Positions 46,229 to 55,522 are shown, counted from the stretch's first letter. The stretch is DNA of 64,000 bases from Parvicella tangerina (GCF_907165195.1 NZ_OU015584.1:2800978-2864977), one strand, 5' to 3'. Numbers and translations: made by a program. Notes: a model not told the origin generated them from the sequence alone.

Positions 46229-47641
46229 TTATTTTATTGTCGTTGGACATACATAGTCCGTAACCTTTACATTAGCTTCTTTTATTGCCCTAAATCCTCC
46301 CAAAACATCCACAACATTGTGAATTCCTCTTGACTTCAAGATGGAGTTTGCGATCATCGACCGGTATCCACCCAGGCAATGCACGTAATTCGTTTTCTCC
46401 GCATCGAAATCAGTTAAATGCTTGTTCAAAAAGTCCAACGGAGCATTTACCGCATCAATTACATGTTCAGAGATATATTCAGATGGTTTTCTAACATCTA
46501 CCACTTTAATATCTTGAGAGCCGTACAACTTCGCAAAATCTTCTGCTGAAATGGTATCCACAGCATCCACTTCCTTTCCTGCAGCTTTCCATGCTTCAAA
46601 TCCACCTTCCAGATACCCTAGAATATTATCAAATCCAACTCTAGACAATCTTGTAATCACCTCTTCTAGTCTATCCTCTGGAGCAACGAGCAAGATAGGT
46701 TGTTTCACATCTGCTATTAAAGCTCCCACCCAAGGTGCAAATCCTCCATCAATACCTATAAAGATTGATCTAGGAATGAATCCTTTTGCAAACTCAGACT
46801 GATGTCTTACATCCAACACTACAGCCTCTGTTTCATTCGCTGCCGCTTCAAAAGCTTCAGGCGACAATGCGGATTGTCCTCTATCCAAAACCTCATCGAT
46901 ATCTGCATACCCTTGTTTGTTCATTTGAACATTTAATGGGAAGTATTGTGGTGGTGGAGTTAGTCCGTCTGTCACCTCTTTTACAAATTCCTCTTTTGTC
47001 ATATCCGCTCTCAAAGCATAGTTATTCGCCTTCTCATGGCCAATAGAACCAACGGTCTCCTTACTCATGTTCTTGCCACAAGCACTTCCAGCTCCATGAC
47101 CAGGATAAACAATTACATCATCTGGTAAGGTCATGATTTTATTTCTTAAACTATCGAACAATGTTTCCGCCAATTGCTCTTGCGTCATACTAGCTGCTTT
47201 CTGAGCTAAATCAGGTCTTCCAACATCTCCCAAGAACAAAGTGTCTCCACTAAAAATTGCATGCTCTTTTCCGCTTTCATCCAACAGTAGATAAGTTGTA
47301 CTCTCCATCGTATGACCAGGAGTATGCAAAACTCTAATAGTCACATCACCAAGCTGAAATTCTTGGTTATCATCTGCTACGACACAATCGAAATCTGGAG
47401 CAGCATTTGGTCCATAAATAATCGGAGCTCCCGTTTTTTTGGATAGCGTAACATGTCCACTTACGAAATCTGCATGAAAATGCGTCTCGAAAATATATTT
47501 GATCTTTGAATTATTCTCTTCGGCCATATCAATGTATGGCTGAACCTCTCTTAATGGGTCAATAATTGCCACTTCTCCATTACTTTCAATGTAGTAAGCA
47601 CCTTGTGCTAAGCAACCTGTATATATCTGTTCTATCTTCAT
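46229..47641 (-). CDS. Persulfide dioxygenase-like MBL protein with two rhodanese domains
   Basis: A 470-residue fusion. The N-terminal metallo-beta-lactamase domain (1-245) is of the ETHE1/CstB kind: THFHADFVSGH (His54, His56, Asp58, His63), LHTPGHTMESTTYLL, SGDTLFLGDVGRPDL and VYPGHGAGSACG. It should oxidise persulfide to sulfite. The first rhodanese domain (about 265-360) has no cysteine in its active loop (PILLVAPEDR), so it is inactive; the second (about 370-465) has the loop YVHCLGGYRS. A CstB-like role of coupling oxidation to sulfur transfer fits. Confidence 0.92.
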   Translation of the reverse strand: MKIEQIYTGCLAQGAYYIESNGEVAIIDPLREVQPYIDMAEENNSKIKYIFETHFHADFVSGHVTLSKKTGAPIIYGPNAAPDFDCVVADDNQEFQLGDVTIRVLHTPGHTMESTTYLLLDESGKEHAIFSGDTLFLGDVGRPDLAQKAASMTQEQLAETLFDSLRNKIMTLPDDVIVYPGHGAGSACGKNMSKETVGSIGHEKANNYALRADMTKEEFVKEVTDGLTPPPQYFPLNVQMNKQGYADIDEVLDRGQSALSPEAFEAAANETEAVVLDVRHQSEFAKGFIPRSIFIGIDGGFAPWVGALIADVKQPILLVAPEDRLEEVITRLSRVGFDNILGYLEGGFEAWKAAGKEVDAVDTISAEDFAKLYGSQDIKVVDVRKPSEYISEHVIDAVNAPLDFLNKHLTDFDAEKTNYVHCLGGYRSMIANSILKSRGIHNVVDVLGGFRAIKEANVKVTDYVCPTTIK

Positions 47642-47667
47642 TTTTATTAGTTGTTAAGTTTGTGATA

Positions 47668-47734
47668 CAAATGTACTGAATGTTTGACGTACTGTTTGTA
47701 ACCAGAATTACTCAGAAATGTAACTTGAGTTACA
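47668..47734 (-). promoter_or_regulatory. Double Crp/Fnr-type operator and promoter of the dioxygenase-rhodanese gene
   Basis: -7 TACATTTG (47675-47668). A half-degenerate site (TGTAAC with ATTACT, 47697-47712) is centred 29.5 bp upstream of it. A perfect site TGTAAC-TTGA-GTTACA (47719-47734) is centred 22 bp further, two helical turns away. The positions suggest class II and class I sites near -41 and -63. Confidence 0.7.
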
Positions 47735-47749
47735 CTAAAATCATTCAGA

Positions 47750-48550
47750 TTAGAGGATGACCTCTTTAAGTACAATATACACTCCCATGATCAGCACAAA
47801 ATATCCAAACCCTTTTTTCAATTTCTTGCCATCAATGAACTTATTCAGATAGATTCCAACGAAAATTCCGACTGCTGAAAGCGCAGTAAATGATAGTAAG
47901 AAGGTCCAATCTATTTCAACATTTGAGATATCACCTAGAAACCCAATCAATGACTTGATCGCAATGATCATTAAAGAGGTTGCTACTGCTTTCTTCATGG
48001 GTAGTTTTGCTAATAGAACCAAAGCTGGAATAATCAAGAACCCTCCTCCTGCACCAACAATCCCAGTGAGAACTCCAACTACCAATCCTTCAACCACAAT
48101 CATGGGGTAGTTATACTCAATCTCCTTATCTTCATCACCGTCATCTTTTCTACCTTTGATCATGGAGACAGAAGCCACTAACATCACGATTGCAAAAAAT
48201 ACCATGATCGCAACATTCTTGGTTACCTCAAAAGTTCCTACAGTAAACAAATCATCTGGAATCGCTGGAACTAAAAACTTCCTTGTCAAATACACGGCTA
48301 TGAACGCAGGAATTGCGAAAATGATCCCTGTTTTAAAATCAACCATTCCTTTTTGCGCATTACGAATAGCTCCGATCAAAGCAGAAGTACCAACCACAAA
48401 AAGAGAATATGCAGTTGCTGTTACAGGATCAACTGTCAATACATAAACCAAAATGGGAACGGTAAGTATCGACCCTCCCCCACCTATTAAACCTAGTACA
48501 ATTCCGATTAAGAGTGCTCCAAAATATCCGATTATGTCGATAAATTCCAA
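47750..48550 (-). CDS. TauE/SafE family sulfite exporter
   Basis: A 266-residue membrane protein with about eight helices. It shows GYFGALLIGIVLGLIGGGGS at the start, a second inverted half with GLVVGVLTGIVGAGGGFLI, and KKAVATSLMIIAIKSLIGF. TauE/SafE proteins export sulfite or sulfonates, so it likely removes sulfite made by the persulfide dioxygenase. It has its own promoter with the shared operator. Confidence 0.92.
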   Translation of the reverse strand: MEFIDIIGYFGALLIGIVLGLIGGGGSILTVPILVYVLTVDPVTATAYSLFVVGTSALIGAIRNAQKGMVDFKTGIIFAIPAFIAVYLTRKFLVPAIPDDLFTVGTFEVTKNVAIMVFFAIVMLVASVSMIKGRKDDGDEDKEIEYNYPMIVVEGLVVGVLTGIVGAGGGFLIIPALVLLAKLPMKKAVATSLMIIAIKSLIGFLGDISNVEIDWTFLLSFTALSAVGIFVGIYLNKFIDGKKLKKGFGYFVLIMGVYIVLKEVIL

Positions 48551-48575
48551 ACTACTTTATTTATGTTGTTCGAAA

Positions 48576-48620
48576 CAAATGTAAGGCTATCAGCTAGGAA
48601 TATTTGCAACTAAAGTTACC
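48576..48620 (-). promoter_or_regulatory. Crp/Fnr-type operator and promoter of the TauE/SafE gene
   Basis: The minus-strand palindrome GGTAAC-TTTA-GTTGCA (48620-48605) is centred 29.5 bp upstream of the first T of TACATTTG (48583-48576). Confidence 0.7.
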
Positions 48621-48633
48621 AAAGCTTGTGATC

Positions 48634-50055
48634 CTAAAAGTAAACATTCATAATGATGTTGAAATGGTGAAGGTTTGTTTTGTAGAAAGTTTGAGCATAG
48701 GTCAATGACACTGAATCAGGTGTGTATTTCTGAACATACATAAAAGTAAGGTGCACTCCTGTAAGAAACTTCTTTGGACTGTAGTTAACTAAGAGAATGC
48801 CTTGAAAAGAAGACGGTGTTCCGTATTTATTGTTCTGATAGTCGTCACAACCATCCGTAATAATATGTTGAAGTCTGGTATCCAATGACCAGTTAGACCA
48901 ACCGCTTTTCTTAAATTGAAAAACAGATCTGAAAGCAATAATATCTACCTGACCGAATCCTTCTACCCAACTTCTTGGCTGTGACACATAAAATCCTTCT
49001 CTCGTCAACTCTTTTGGAAACAAAAACCGACCTGTATCAAAACCATGCAAATACGCTCCTGTAATTTTTATATTCTTATCCAAAGACCGCCACCCAACTT
49101 GTCCGGCAAGAATATTTGCATGTTCTTCTGGCTGATAATAGCGGTTTTCATAATTTAAATGTACTTGTTGAGGATCGGCAGATTCACGCACATACTGTAG
49201 GCCTGCGATGAAATGTTTTTTTTCATAATCCATTTGGAACCAGTTGATGTTAATTAAATGATGCAGATAGTAATCAAATGCCTTGATCTTAACACCAGGT
49301 GTCAATTCATGCTCTATTCCCAAAACAAATAAGCCATTCGTGTGATTATGCATGTGATAGTCTGCCTTCGATCCATCGGGTTGATAACCATTATTATTTA
49401 ATCCAATTGCTTCAGATAAATTATGCCACTCGGTCATTCCCCGGGCAGAAACTGAATAGATCCACCCTAAATTAATCTTTGTTTTCTTGATTTCGTTAAT
49501 CTCACTCCAGAACCCTTTATACACAAATGGCTTCATTCTTCCATCACGTTTCAAAAGCAGCGGTCCCTGATTGATATCAATCTTCCCAAATGTAGCATAC
49601 GAACTGTTGAAGTGATACTTGATATATAACTCTTCCAATCGATCCAAATCATGCTTAACAAAAGGACGGTTCACATCAAACAGTTCTTTCTCCCATTTAG
49701 CACTTTTGTTCACCAAGGTATCCAGCTCATTCAAATCTGAAGATGCCGTATTAAACGTAAAGATCCCTTTAACCCCAAATTGCCAACCTTTCCAGACGTC
49801 AGTATGGTAAGCTAGTGCTCCACCAGTACCATTTGCCCAATAATCTTTCAGGTCTCCCTGATTGATGGTTGCCATGAAATAATTACGCATGTGCCCCTCT
49901 ACGCATCCTCCCGCAAAGAACTCTTTGATACTATGAACCCCATGAGTGGTATCTTCAGGATGGGTATGATGTTCATAATTGTAGCAATCCTCTTGTGACA
50001 AAATCAAGAAAGAGTTTGCAACACAAAGAAACAATATGATTACTCTGAGTGACAT
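48634..50055 (-). CDS. OprD-like outer-membrane porin of the sulfide locus
   Basis: A 473-residue exported protein. It has a signal peptide (about 1-20, VIILFLCVANSFLILSQ) and then a long run of alternating beta strands rich in Tyr, Trp and Phe that ends in aromatic residues (NIIMNVYF), as in barrel proteins. The start FFAGGCVEGHMRNYFMATIN and AYHTDVWKGWQFGVKG recall the OprD family. Histidine is common in the N-terminal part (EHHTHPEDTTHGVH). A channel for a sulfur compound is a reasonable guess from shared control, not from sequence. Confidence 0.7.
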   Translation of the reverse strand: MSLRVIILFLCVANSFLILSQEDCYNYEHHTHPEDTTHGVHSIKEFFAGGCVEGHMRNYFMATINQGDLKDYWANGTGGALAYHTDVWKGWQFGVKGIFTFNTASSDLNELDTLVNKSAKWEKELFDVNRPFVKHDLDRLEELYIKYHFNSSYATFGKIDINQGPLLLKRDGRMKPFVYKGFWSEINEIKKTKINLGWIYSVSARGMTEWHNLSEAIGLNNNGYQPDGSKADYHMHNHTNGLFVLGIEHELTPGVKIKAFDYYLHHLININWFQMDYEKKHFIAGLQYVRESADPQQVHLNYENRYYQPEEHANILAGQVGWRSLDKNIKITGAYLHGFDTGRFLFPKELTREGFYVSQPRSWVEGFGQVDIIAFRSVFQFKKSGWSNWSLDTRLQHIITDGCDDYQNNKYGTPSSFQGILLVNYSPKKFLTGVHLTFMYVQKYTPDSVSLTYAQTFYKTNLHHFNIIMNVYF

Positions 50056-50064
50056 GAACTACCA

Positions 50065-50109
50065 CAAAATTAATGCGGCACGCTTGTTCATTCCGTCACA
50101 TTGGTTACA
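50065..50109 (-). promoter_or_regulatory. Crp/Fnr-type operator and promoter of the porin gene
   Basis: The minus-strand palindrome TGTAAC-CAAT-GTGACG (50109-50094) is centred 29.5 bp upstream of the first T of TAATTTTG (50072-50065). The transcript would have a very short leader before the ATG at 50055. Confidence 0.65.
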
Positions 50110-50122
50110 GAGGTGTTAGCTA

Positions 50123-51679
50123 TTATTCTATCCGTCTCACGATATACCTAAACCCGATATCTGCTGCAGGAATTTCATTGATAAGTTCTCGAATAGTTAT
50201 CTGCACATAATAATCCCTAGAATTCCAGCCTCCACCTTTGGTAAACTCATTGTTGTTCTTAATCATTTCGCGAACGTTACCTCCCATATTATATAACTCA
50301 TACCCATTGGGATGGTAACTTTCTACTGGAGCACAACCTAAAAAACCATCTTCATCTGCCCCAAACATTTCATGCCTTCCTTTCGGATAAATCACTCCAT
50401 ACTCTCCTGATGGACTTCTCGTTTCAAATGCATTTGGCACGTACCTATGATTGGCAAGTAAACAACCCTTTGAATTTCTAATATATGGTCCTCCCCAAGG
50501 GTACGGACTCAAAGAAAGTCCTCCCCTGGCTAAATATTCCCACTCCTCTTCCGTAGGTAAATCCACCTGAATGTCATAATCATAATAGGGCTGTAATTTT
50601 CTATTCAGCCATTCACAAAAAGCTGCTATATCCTTACGGTTCATACCAACTGCTGGAAAGTTTGTATAATTCTCATGCCAACGATAATTGCATGTAAACC
50701 AATTGCTATAAATAAATTGATCATTCCAAACGGTAGTATCTTGAATTGAATGATTCGTTTCAGTCAGGAATTTATTGTACAACGCATTACTGACTTCAAA
50801 TTTTGACACAAATATTGAGTCTATCTGCACTAATGATTTCTTGACATACTTTTTGTCGATCTCCAAAGACTTTCTTTTAGTAGGTTTTAACCGTACCACT
50901 TCTACCAGATACCTAAAACCTATTCTGGCTGAACTACTATCGGCAGGCATCTCTGAAGTAACCTTAATATCATTTCCATAAGAGTTCCAACTTCCGCCCA
51001 TAGCAACATTATCATCAGCGACTAATTCTGCAACATTTCCCGCACAATTATACAAGCCATAGTCATTTGGCCAGTAAGATTTTACAGGTGCGGTAACATC
51101 TGCATGATCGTTTAAAGAACCTGCGATTCCCATATAATCTCCTCTTCCGCGAATACAGTTTGCTCGCATATCGCCTTGAAACTTACCCTCCTCCCATCGC
51201 AAGGAATGGCCTTTCCATGGGTATTCGTAGTAATCATTACCTCCTTTTGCTGCATCAATCCACTCTTGTTTCGTAGGCAATCTCACGACCACGCTGTCAA
51301 TATCAGATTGATCATCGAGTCGGTAAGATGTTGTCAAAACTTCAGATAACCAACTGCAGAAAGCTTTTGCTTGATCCTTAGAGACTCCTACTACAGGATA
51401 ATCATTATAAGCTGGATGCCTGAAATAATACTCGACATAAGGTTCGTTATAGGATCCTTTATTTCTCCAATCTGTTGTATCAGGTAGCAAAGCCGTAACA
51501 TCCTCTCCCTTTTTTCTCATATCAAACAAGAACTCCCGATAATTAATATTCGACACCTCAGTGACTGACATAAAAACTCGTTCCTTGTAGACAGGTTTAC
51601 ACCCGACAATCTCTCTCTCTTTTTTGGCTTGAATCGAGCTAAAAATAAATAACAGTAGAACTGGTAAAAAAAATTTCAT
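50123..51679 (-). CDS. Exported protein with two FGE-sulfatase (SUMF1) domains
   Basis: A 518-residue exported protein: signal peptide MKFFLPVLLLFIFSSIQAKK, then two formylglycine-generating-enzyme-like domains (about 30-265 and 280-515). Each has the landmarks VSNxxYxxFL, YPVVGVSKDQAKAFCSWL or FPAVGMNRKDIAAFCEWL, LPTKQEWIDAAKGG or LPTEEEWEYLARGG, YNxxGNVxE, and the GFRYLV or GFRYIV end. GldJ/GldK of the gliding and T9SS machinery share this fold, but those have one domain and are lipoproteins; no lipobox is seen here. Function unknown. Confidence 0.85.
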   Translation of the reverse strand: MKFFLPVLLLFIFSSIQAKKEREIVGCKPVYKERVFMSVTEVSNINYREFLFDMRKKGEDVTALLPDTTDWRNKGSYNEPYVEYYFRHPAYNDYPVVGVSKDQAKAFCSWLSEVLTTSYRLDDQSDIDSVVVRLPTKQEWIDAAKGGNDYYEYPWKGHSLRWEEGKFQGDMRANCIRGRGDYMGIAGSLNDHADVTAPVKSYWPNDYGLYNCAGNVAELVADDNVAMGGSWNSYGNDIKVTSEMPADSSSARIGFRYLVEVVRLKPTKRKSLEIDKKYVKKSLVQIDSIFVSKFEVSNALYNKFLTETNHSIQDTTVWNDQFIYSNWFTCNYRWHENYTNFPAVGMNRKDIAAFCEWLNRKLQPYYDYDIQVDLPTEEEWEYLARGGLSLSPYPWGGPYIRNSKGCLLANHRYVPNAFETRSPSGEYGVIYPKGRHEMFGADEDGFLGCAPVESYHPNGYELYNMGGNVREMIKNNNEFTKGGGWNSRDYYVQITIRELINEIPAADIGFRYIVRRIE

Positions 51680-51737
51680 CTTATCGTTTTGGACCTATAA
51701 CTTAAAGATAATTTCTCGTTACACGATCAAAGTTGAC

Positions 51738-52508
51738 TTACTTTTGGAGTTCTATTTTTTCTTTTTTGATCCATTTGATCAAGTTCTCTTGATTACTCAA
51801 TAAATTTCCTACATAATAGGCTTTTGAATACTGAATAGCGTTGCTTTTGTGAAGTTCTTCTTTCATTACTTTCTGTTGATGACTTAGTCCACTGGAATGA
51901 ACGAAGTAAATTTTACCACCTGTCTTTTGAATAAAGCCAACATGATTATCTAGCCCACAAATAAAAACACCATCTTCCTGAGTTTTTACATACGCTAATA
52001 AGGCTTCTACATCATTGTTTCCAATAATCTTTGTCTTGCCTTTTCCACATAAAGTTGTAATAATAACGGAGGCTGCCTGTTGGGCCAAAGCCACTCTGTC
52101 AATATGGTACCCCACATGATCTAAGGTTGTTGTCACGAAATAGCCACAAGCTATACTGCCCTTACCAGGTTGTTCTGTTGTCCCATAAAACTCCCAGGGA
52201 GTATCATACCAGTGACTCCAAATGCTATCGCACAAAGTCGCAAAGATGTATTGTTCTGCCAAAGCAACAAGATCAGCTTGATGCCCTGCGCTCGCTGATA
52301 CATACTCCATTTGAAAAGCGTTTTGCTTTACCATTATTCGCTCTTTCAATGACAGGTACAATGCCAATTGATCTTCATCAGTCATCTCAGCAACAACCTC
52401 ATGATAACCTGAATGGACTTCTTTTTCATCATCAACTATAGACACACAAGAAGTCAATAACGCTGCTAAGCAGAATACCAGAAGTGCCCCAAATCTATTT
52501 ACTATCAT
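51738..52508 (-). CDS. Lipoprotein with a cysteine-peptidase-like fold
   Basis: A 256-residue lipoprotein (lipobox LLTSC, Cys21). A possible NlpC/P60- or CHAP-like catalytic set is visible: Cys in GKGSIACGYFVTTTLDHVGY and His in CGLDNHVGFIQKTGGKIYFV. That would make it a papain-like peptidase or amidase facing the periplasm. I do not know a named family, so this is inference from two motifs. It is divergent from kdsA. Confidence 0.6.
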   Translation of the reverse strand: MIVNRFGALLVFCLAALLTSCVSIVDDEKEVHSGYHEVVAEMTDEDQLALYLSLKERIMVKQNAFQMEYVSASAGHQADLVALAEQYIFATLCDSIWSHWYDTPWEFYGTTEQPGKGSIACGYFVTTTLDHVGYHIDRVALAQQAASVIITTLCGKGKTKIIGNNDVEALLAYVKTQEDGVFICGLDNHVGFIQKTGGKIYFVHSSGLSHQQKVMKEELHKSNAIQYSKAYYVGNLLSNQENLIKWIKKEKIELQK

Positions 52509-52610
52509 AGCTCAAATAAACGCAAAGTCTGACATTCACTTACAACCGCTTTATTATTCGTGAGGATTTTAAAATAATTTGAGAATATGACTTCTACTCA
52601 ACATATCTCG

Positions 52611-52618
52611 TACATTTG
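52611..52618 (+). promoter_or_regulatory. -7 box of kdsA
   Basis: TACATTTG lies 16 bases before the start codon; no convincing -33 box. Confidence 0.5.
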
Positions 52619-52633
52619 CAAAAAAATAATTGA

Positions 52634-53464
52634 ATGAGCATCAAGAAAGTACAAGTTGGGAATGTGAACTGCGGAGCAGATGAGTTATTTCTCATTAGTG
52701 GTCCATGTGTGATTGAAGAAGAGTCAATCATGATGAAGACGGCTGAAAAGATCAAAGAAGTCTCAGAAAAACTAAATATCCCAACGATCTACAAATCTTC
52801 TTTCATGAAAGATAACAGAAGTTCTGTAGATTATTACATGGGTCCAGGAATTGATGAAGGCTTAAGGATTTTAGAAAAGGTAAAAACCGAATTTGGATTC
52901 CCTGTGTTGACTGATGTTCACTATCCAGATCAGGTTGAAGCAGCTGCTGAGGTATGTGATGTGATTCAGATCCCAGCGTATCTAGTAATGCAAACTACTT
53001 TGGCCGTAGCTTCTGGTAAGACAGGTAAAGCAGTTAATTTGAAACATGCTCAATTCTTAGCTCCTGAAAACATGTCTAAACCTGTAGCTAAAATTGAAAG
53101 CACAGGTAATGAAAACATCCTATTGACAGAACGAGGGTATGCTTTTGGTTACAATGACTTGATTGTTGACCCCAGAAGTTTTTATCACATGAGAGAAACG
53201 GGGTATCCTGTAATTTTTGACGTGACACACAGCATACGCAAATATGGAATTCCAAGCGCAGACCCTAATGGTGGAGCAAAACAATACTTAAAAACGCTTG
53301 CTCGAGCTGGTGTGGCATCTGGAGTAGATGGTCTTTTTGTGGAGACTCACCCTTGCCCTAGTGAAGCACTTTGTGATGCGGCAAGTCAACTCGACATGAG
53401 TGAGCTGGAAGAATTCTTAAAGCCTCTTATTGAACTACACGAAGTTGAGGTTAAATGGAGGTAA
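52634..53464 (+). CDS. kdsA: 3-deoxy-8-phosphooctulonate synthase
   Basis: Joins phosphoenolpyruvate to arabinose 5-phosphate to make Kdo-8-phosphate for lipopolysaccharide. The 276 residues show LFLISGPCVIEEESIMM, YKSSFMKDNRSSVDYYMGPG, LTDVHYPDQVEAAAEVCDVI, QIPAYLVMQTTL and the ETHPCPSEALCDAASQL end. This is the expected length and complete motif set. Confidence 0.96.
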   Translation: MSIKKVQVGNVNCGADELFLISGPCVIEEESIMMKTAEKIKEVSEKLNIPTIYKSSFMKDNRSSVDYYMGPGIDEGLRILEKVKTEFGFPVLTDVHYPDQVEAAAEVCDVIQIPAYLVMQTTLAVASGKTGKAVNLKHAQFLAPENMSKPVAKIESTGNENILLTERGYAFGYNDLIVDPRSFYHMRETGYPVIFDVTHSIRKYGIPSADPNGGAKQYLKTLARAGVASGVDGLFVETHPCPSEALCDAASQLDMSELEEFLKPLIELHEVEVKWR

Positions 53465-53735
53465 TTTAACACCTCTTAACCTCTAGTCACAAATAATCCT
53501 AAAGGAACAATTTAGCTTTCTGGATAGTCGTTGATCTTAAAACTAACGGCTATGGATTATAAAAAGTGGGAAACATAATTAAATGTATTGACATATCCAT
53601 CCATAAGGAAAAGATGATGTTTTCTACAAATCAATTATCGGGTAGCCTACATTGATGTTATCTTTCACAATTTATTCTTGCGTTGAAAATTCATCCAGAT
53701 TTAATTTTAACTTTGTGCACATAAATCATGAAATT
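53465..53735 (+). other. Intergenic stretch between kdsA and thioesterase
   Basis: About 270 bases without a supported gene. Near the right end, TAACTTTG (53708-53715) is a good -7 box for the thioesterase, with TTG about 22 bases upstream (53683-53685). I see nothing else. Confidence 0.5.
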
Positions 53736-54158
53736 ATGAAGACACATTCTAACACTCCGGTTGAAGTTCGCTTTTCTGATATTGATATGGCAGGGCATGT
53801 CCACAATAGTAGATACTTATCTTACTTTGAGCAGGCTCGAATCGACTTCATGAGTGAGATGACAGGAGAAGACTGGAACTGGCGAGAAAAAGGAATTGTG
53901 TTAGGTAGAAATGAGATTGATTACATCACCCCGATCTATCTTCATGACAAGATTTATATCATCACCAAGTGTGATCACGTTGGGAATAAGAGTTTCACAT
54001 TGTCTTACGAGCTATACAAAATTGTTGAAGATGGTGATGATATTTTGAGCACAAAAGGAAGAAGCATTTTAGTCTGCATGGATTTCAAGACAGATGAGTC
54101 TCAAGAGCTCTTTGAGGAATGGAAAGAGTACCTGATGGCATCACTTGAGTCCCAATAA
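53736..54158 (+). CDS. Acyl-CoA thioesterase (4HBT hotdog fold)
   Basis: A 140-residue single hotdog-fold thioesterase. It shows VEVRFSDIDMAGHVHNSRYL with the conserved aspartate and YFEQARIDFMSEM, then GIVLGRNEIDYITPIYLHDK. The start at MKTHSNTPVEV is preferred over one 28 codons upstream because the fold begins here and a -7 box TAACTTTG lies 20 bases before it. The acyl substrate is unknown. Confidence 0.9.
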   Translation: MKTHSNTPVEVRFSDIDMAGHVHNSRYLSYFEQARIDFMSEMTGEDWNWREKGIVLGRNEIDYITPIYLHDKIYIITKCDHVGNKSFTLSYELYKIVEDGDDILSTKGRSILVCMDFKTDESQELFEEWKEYLMASLESQ

Positions 54159-54196
54159 TTTTATGGAATTATTCTTGTTCTGCATCTCATAGATAT

Positions 54197-55522
54197 ATGA
54201 AGATGAAGATTCTTATAGTTGTTATTATCGTTCTTTCGTGCTTAGCTACCCAAGCACAGATCAAAATTGAGGGTCAAGTTGTGGATGAAAAAGATCATTC
54301 ACAGGTCATTCCAGATGTCAAGATATTCACCTCCAATTTTCCTGAAAACGAAGTAACAACCAACGAAAGCGGCCAATTCAAAATTACTGTTCCAGCAGAA
54401 GGAACAGATACAATCTTTTTTGAGCACGTTGGTTTTGAATCAAGCTACACGGTCCTATCCCCAACTTTAAAAAAAAGAATTATTAAAAAAGACCAAGGAG
54501 TTCTACTTCTTACGCATGAACTGAGTTTTAAAGAATTGCCAACAGCTGTTATTTACAGTAAAAAAGTGGATACTACCTACGGAAGTCCAAAACATTCTGT
54601 GGAAGACTTTCTCATGACTGAAAAAGGAGACCTATTGCTTCTCGCTTACGAAAAAACTTTAAAAAAAGGGGCAAAGATTGTGCTGGCTAGCTCTAATCAG
54701 GAAGATATTACGGAGGCAACTGTTCCAGGTGATGCGCACTATTTGTTTAAAGACTATGCAGGAATTCCCTACGTAATATGTGAGGACAAGATCTTTGCGA
54801 TTGAAATCGTTAAAAATAAGATTCGGTTTGAATCGGTTTCTCTGAATGACTTTTATGATTTCTACCATCGAGTGATCGATACCATCGAGGATAATTATTA
54901 CTACAGTACCTTCAATGAACTATACCCCGCTGTCTCATTTATTGTGACAAACAAAAATGATAGTAGCCACCACGAGTTAATTGAGATTGAGGATGACTTC
55001 ATGATGGAGCTATACCGTGCACAGTTTAAATACGTATCTGGTCGTGATAAGCTTTGGGCATATCGAAAGGAAATTGAAACGGGTATCGATAAAGAGGTTT
55101 GGATCGGAGCTACAAGCTTCACTCAAGACATTCTGTACAAACCTGTCTATGCACCATTATTCATTATGAGAGATACCGTCCATGTATTCGATCAATACAA
55201 AAAGAAACTGTTCAAATTTGACCGCTATCACAACAAAGTAGATAGCCTCGACCTTGATTTTGTGCAGGAAAGTAACAAAGAAAAATGGGAACAACCGCTC
55301 ATTCATGATCAGGAACAGGACAAGGTTTACGGACTTTACAACAAAGGGGGGTATTACTACATCAAGTCCATCAACTGCCAAGATGGCAAAGTCCTTAAAG
55401 AGCTTAAACTTGCCAACCGCTTTGTGGAACGCATCAAGATCTTCAACGGAAAAGTGTACTACATCTATCGCCCCTATGAATCTCTCCAAAAGAAATTCAT
55501 CTATTCCGAAGAACTACCTTAA
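54197..55522 (+). CDS. Exported CarboxypepD_reg-like protein with beta-propeller-like part
   Basis: A 441-residue exported protein: signal peptide (MKMKILIVVIIVLSCLATQA), a carboxypeptidase-regulatory-like domain (about 22-95, IKIEGQVVDEKDHSQVIPDV to FEHVGFESSY) and a C-terminal part of repeated beta blades (such as DLLLLAYEKTLKKGAKIV and DKVYGLYNKGGYYYIKSI). The first domain is common in Bacteroidota surface and TonB-linked proteins. Function unknown. Confidence 0.72.
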   Translation: MKMKILIVVIIVLSCLATQAQIKIEGQVVDEKDHSQVIPDVKIFTSNFPENEVTTNESGQFKITVPAEGTDTIFFEHVGFESSYTVLSPTLKKRIIKKDQGVLLLTHELSFKELPTAVIYSKKVDTTYGSPKHSVEDFLMTEKGDLLLLAYEKTLKKGAKIVLASSNQEDITEATVPGDAHYLFKDYAGIPYVICEDKIFAIEIVKNKIRFESVSLNDFYDFYHRVIDTIEDNYYYSTFNELYPAVSFIVTNKNDSSHHELIEIEDDFMMELYRAQFKYVSGRDKLWAYRKEIETGIDKEVWIGATSFTQDILYKPVYAPLFIMRDTVHVFDQYKKKLFKFDRYHNKVDSLDLDFVQESNKEKWEQPLIHDQEQDKVYGLYNKGGYYYIKSINCQDGKVLKELKLANRFVERIKIFNGKVYYIYRPYESLQKKFIYSEELP

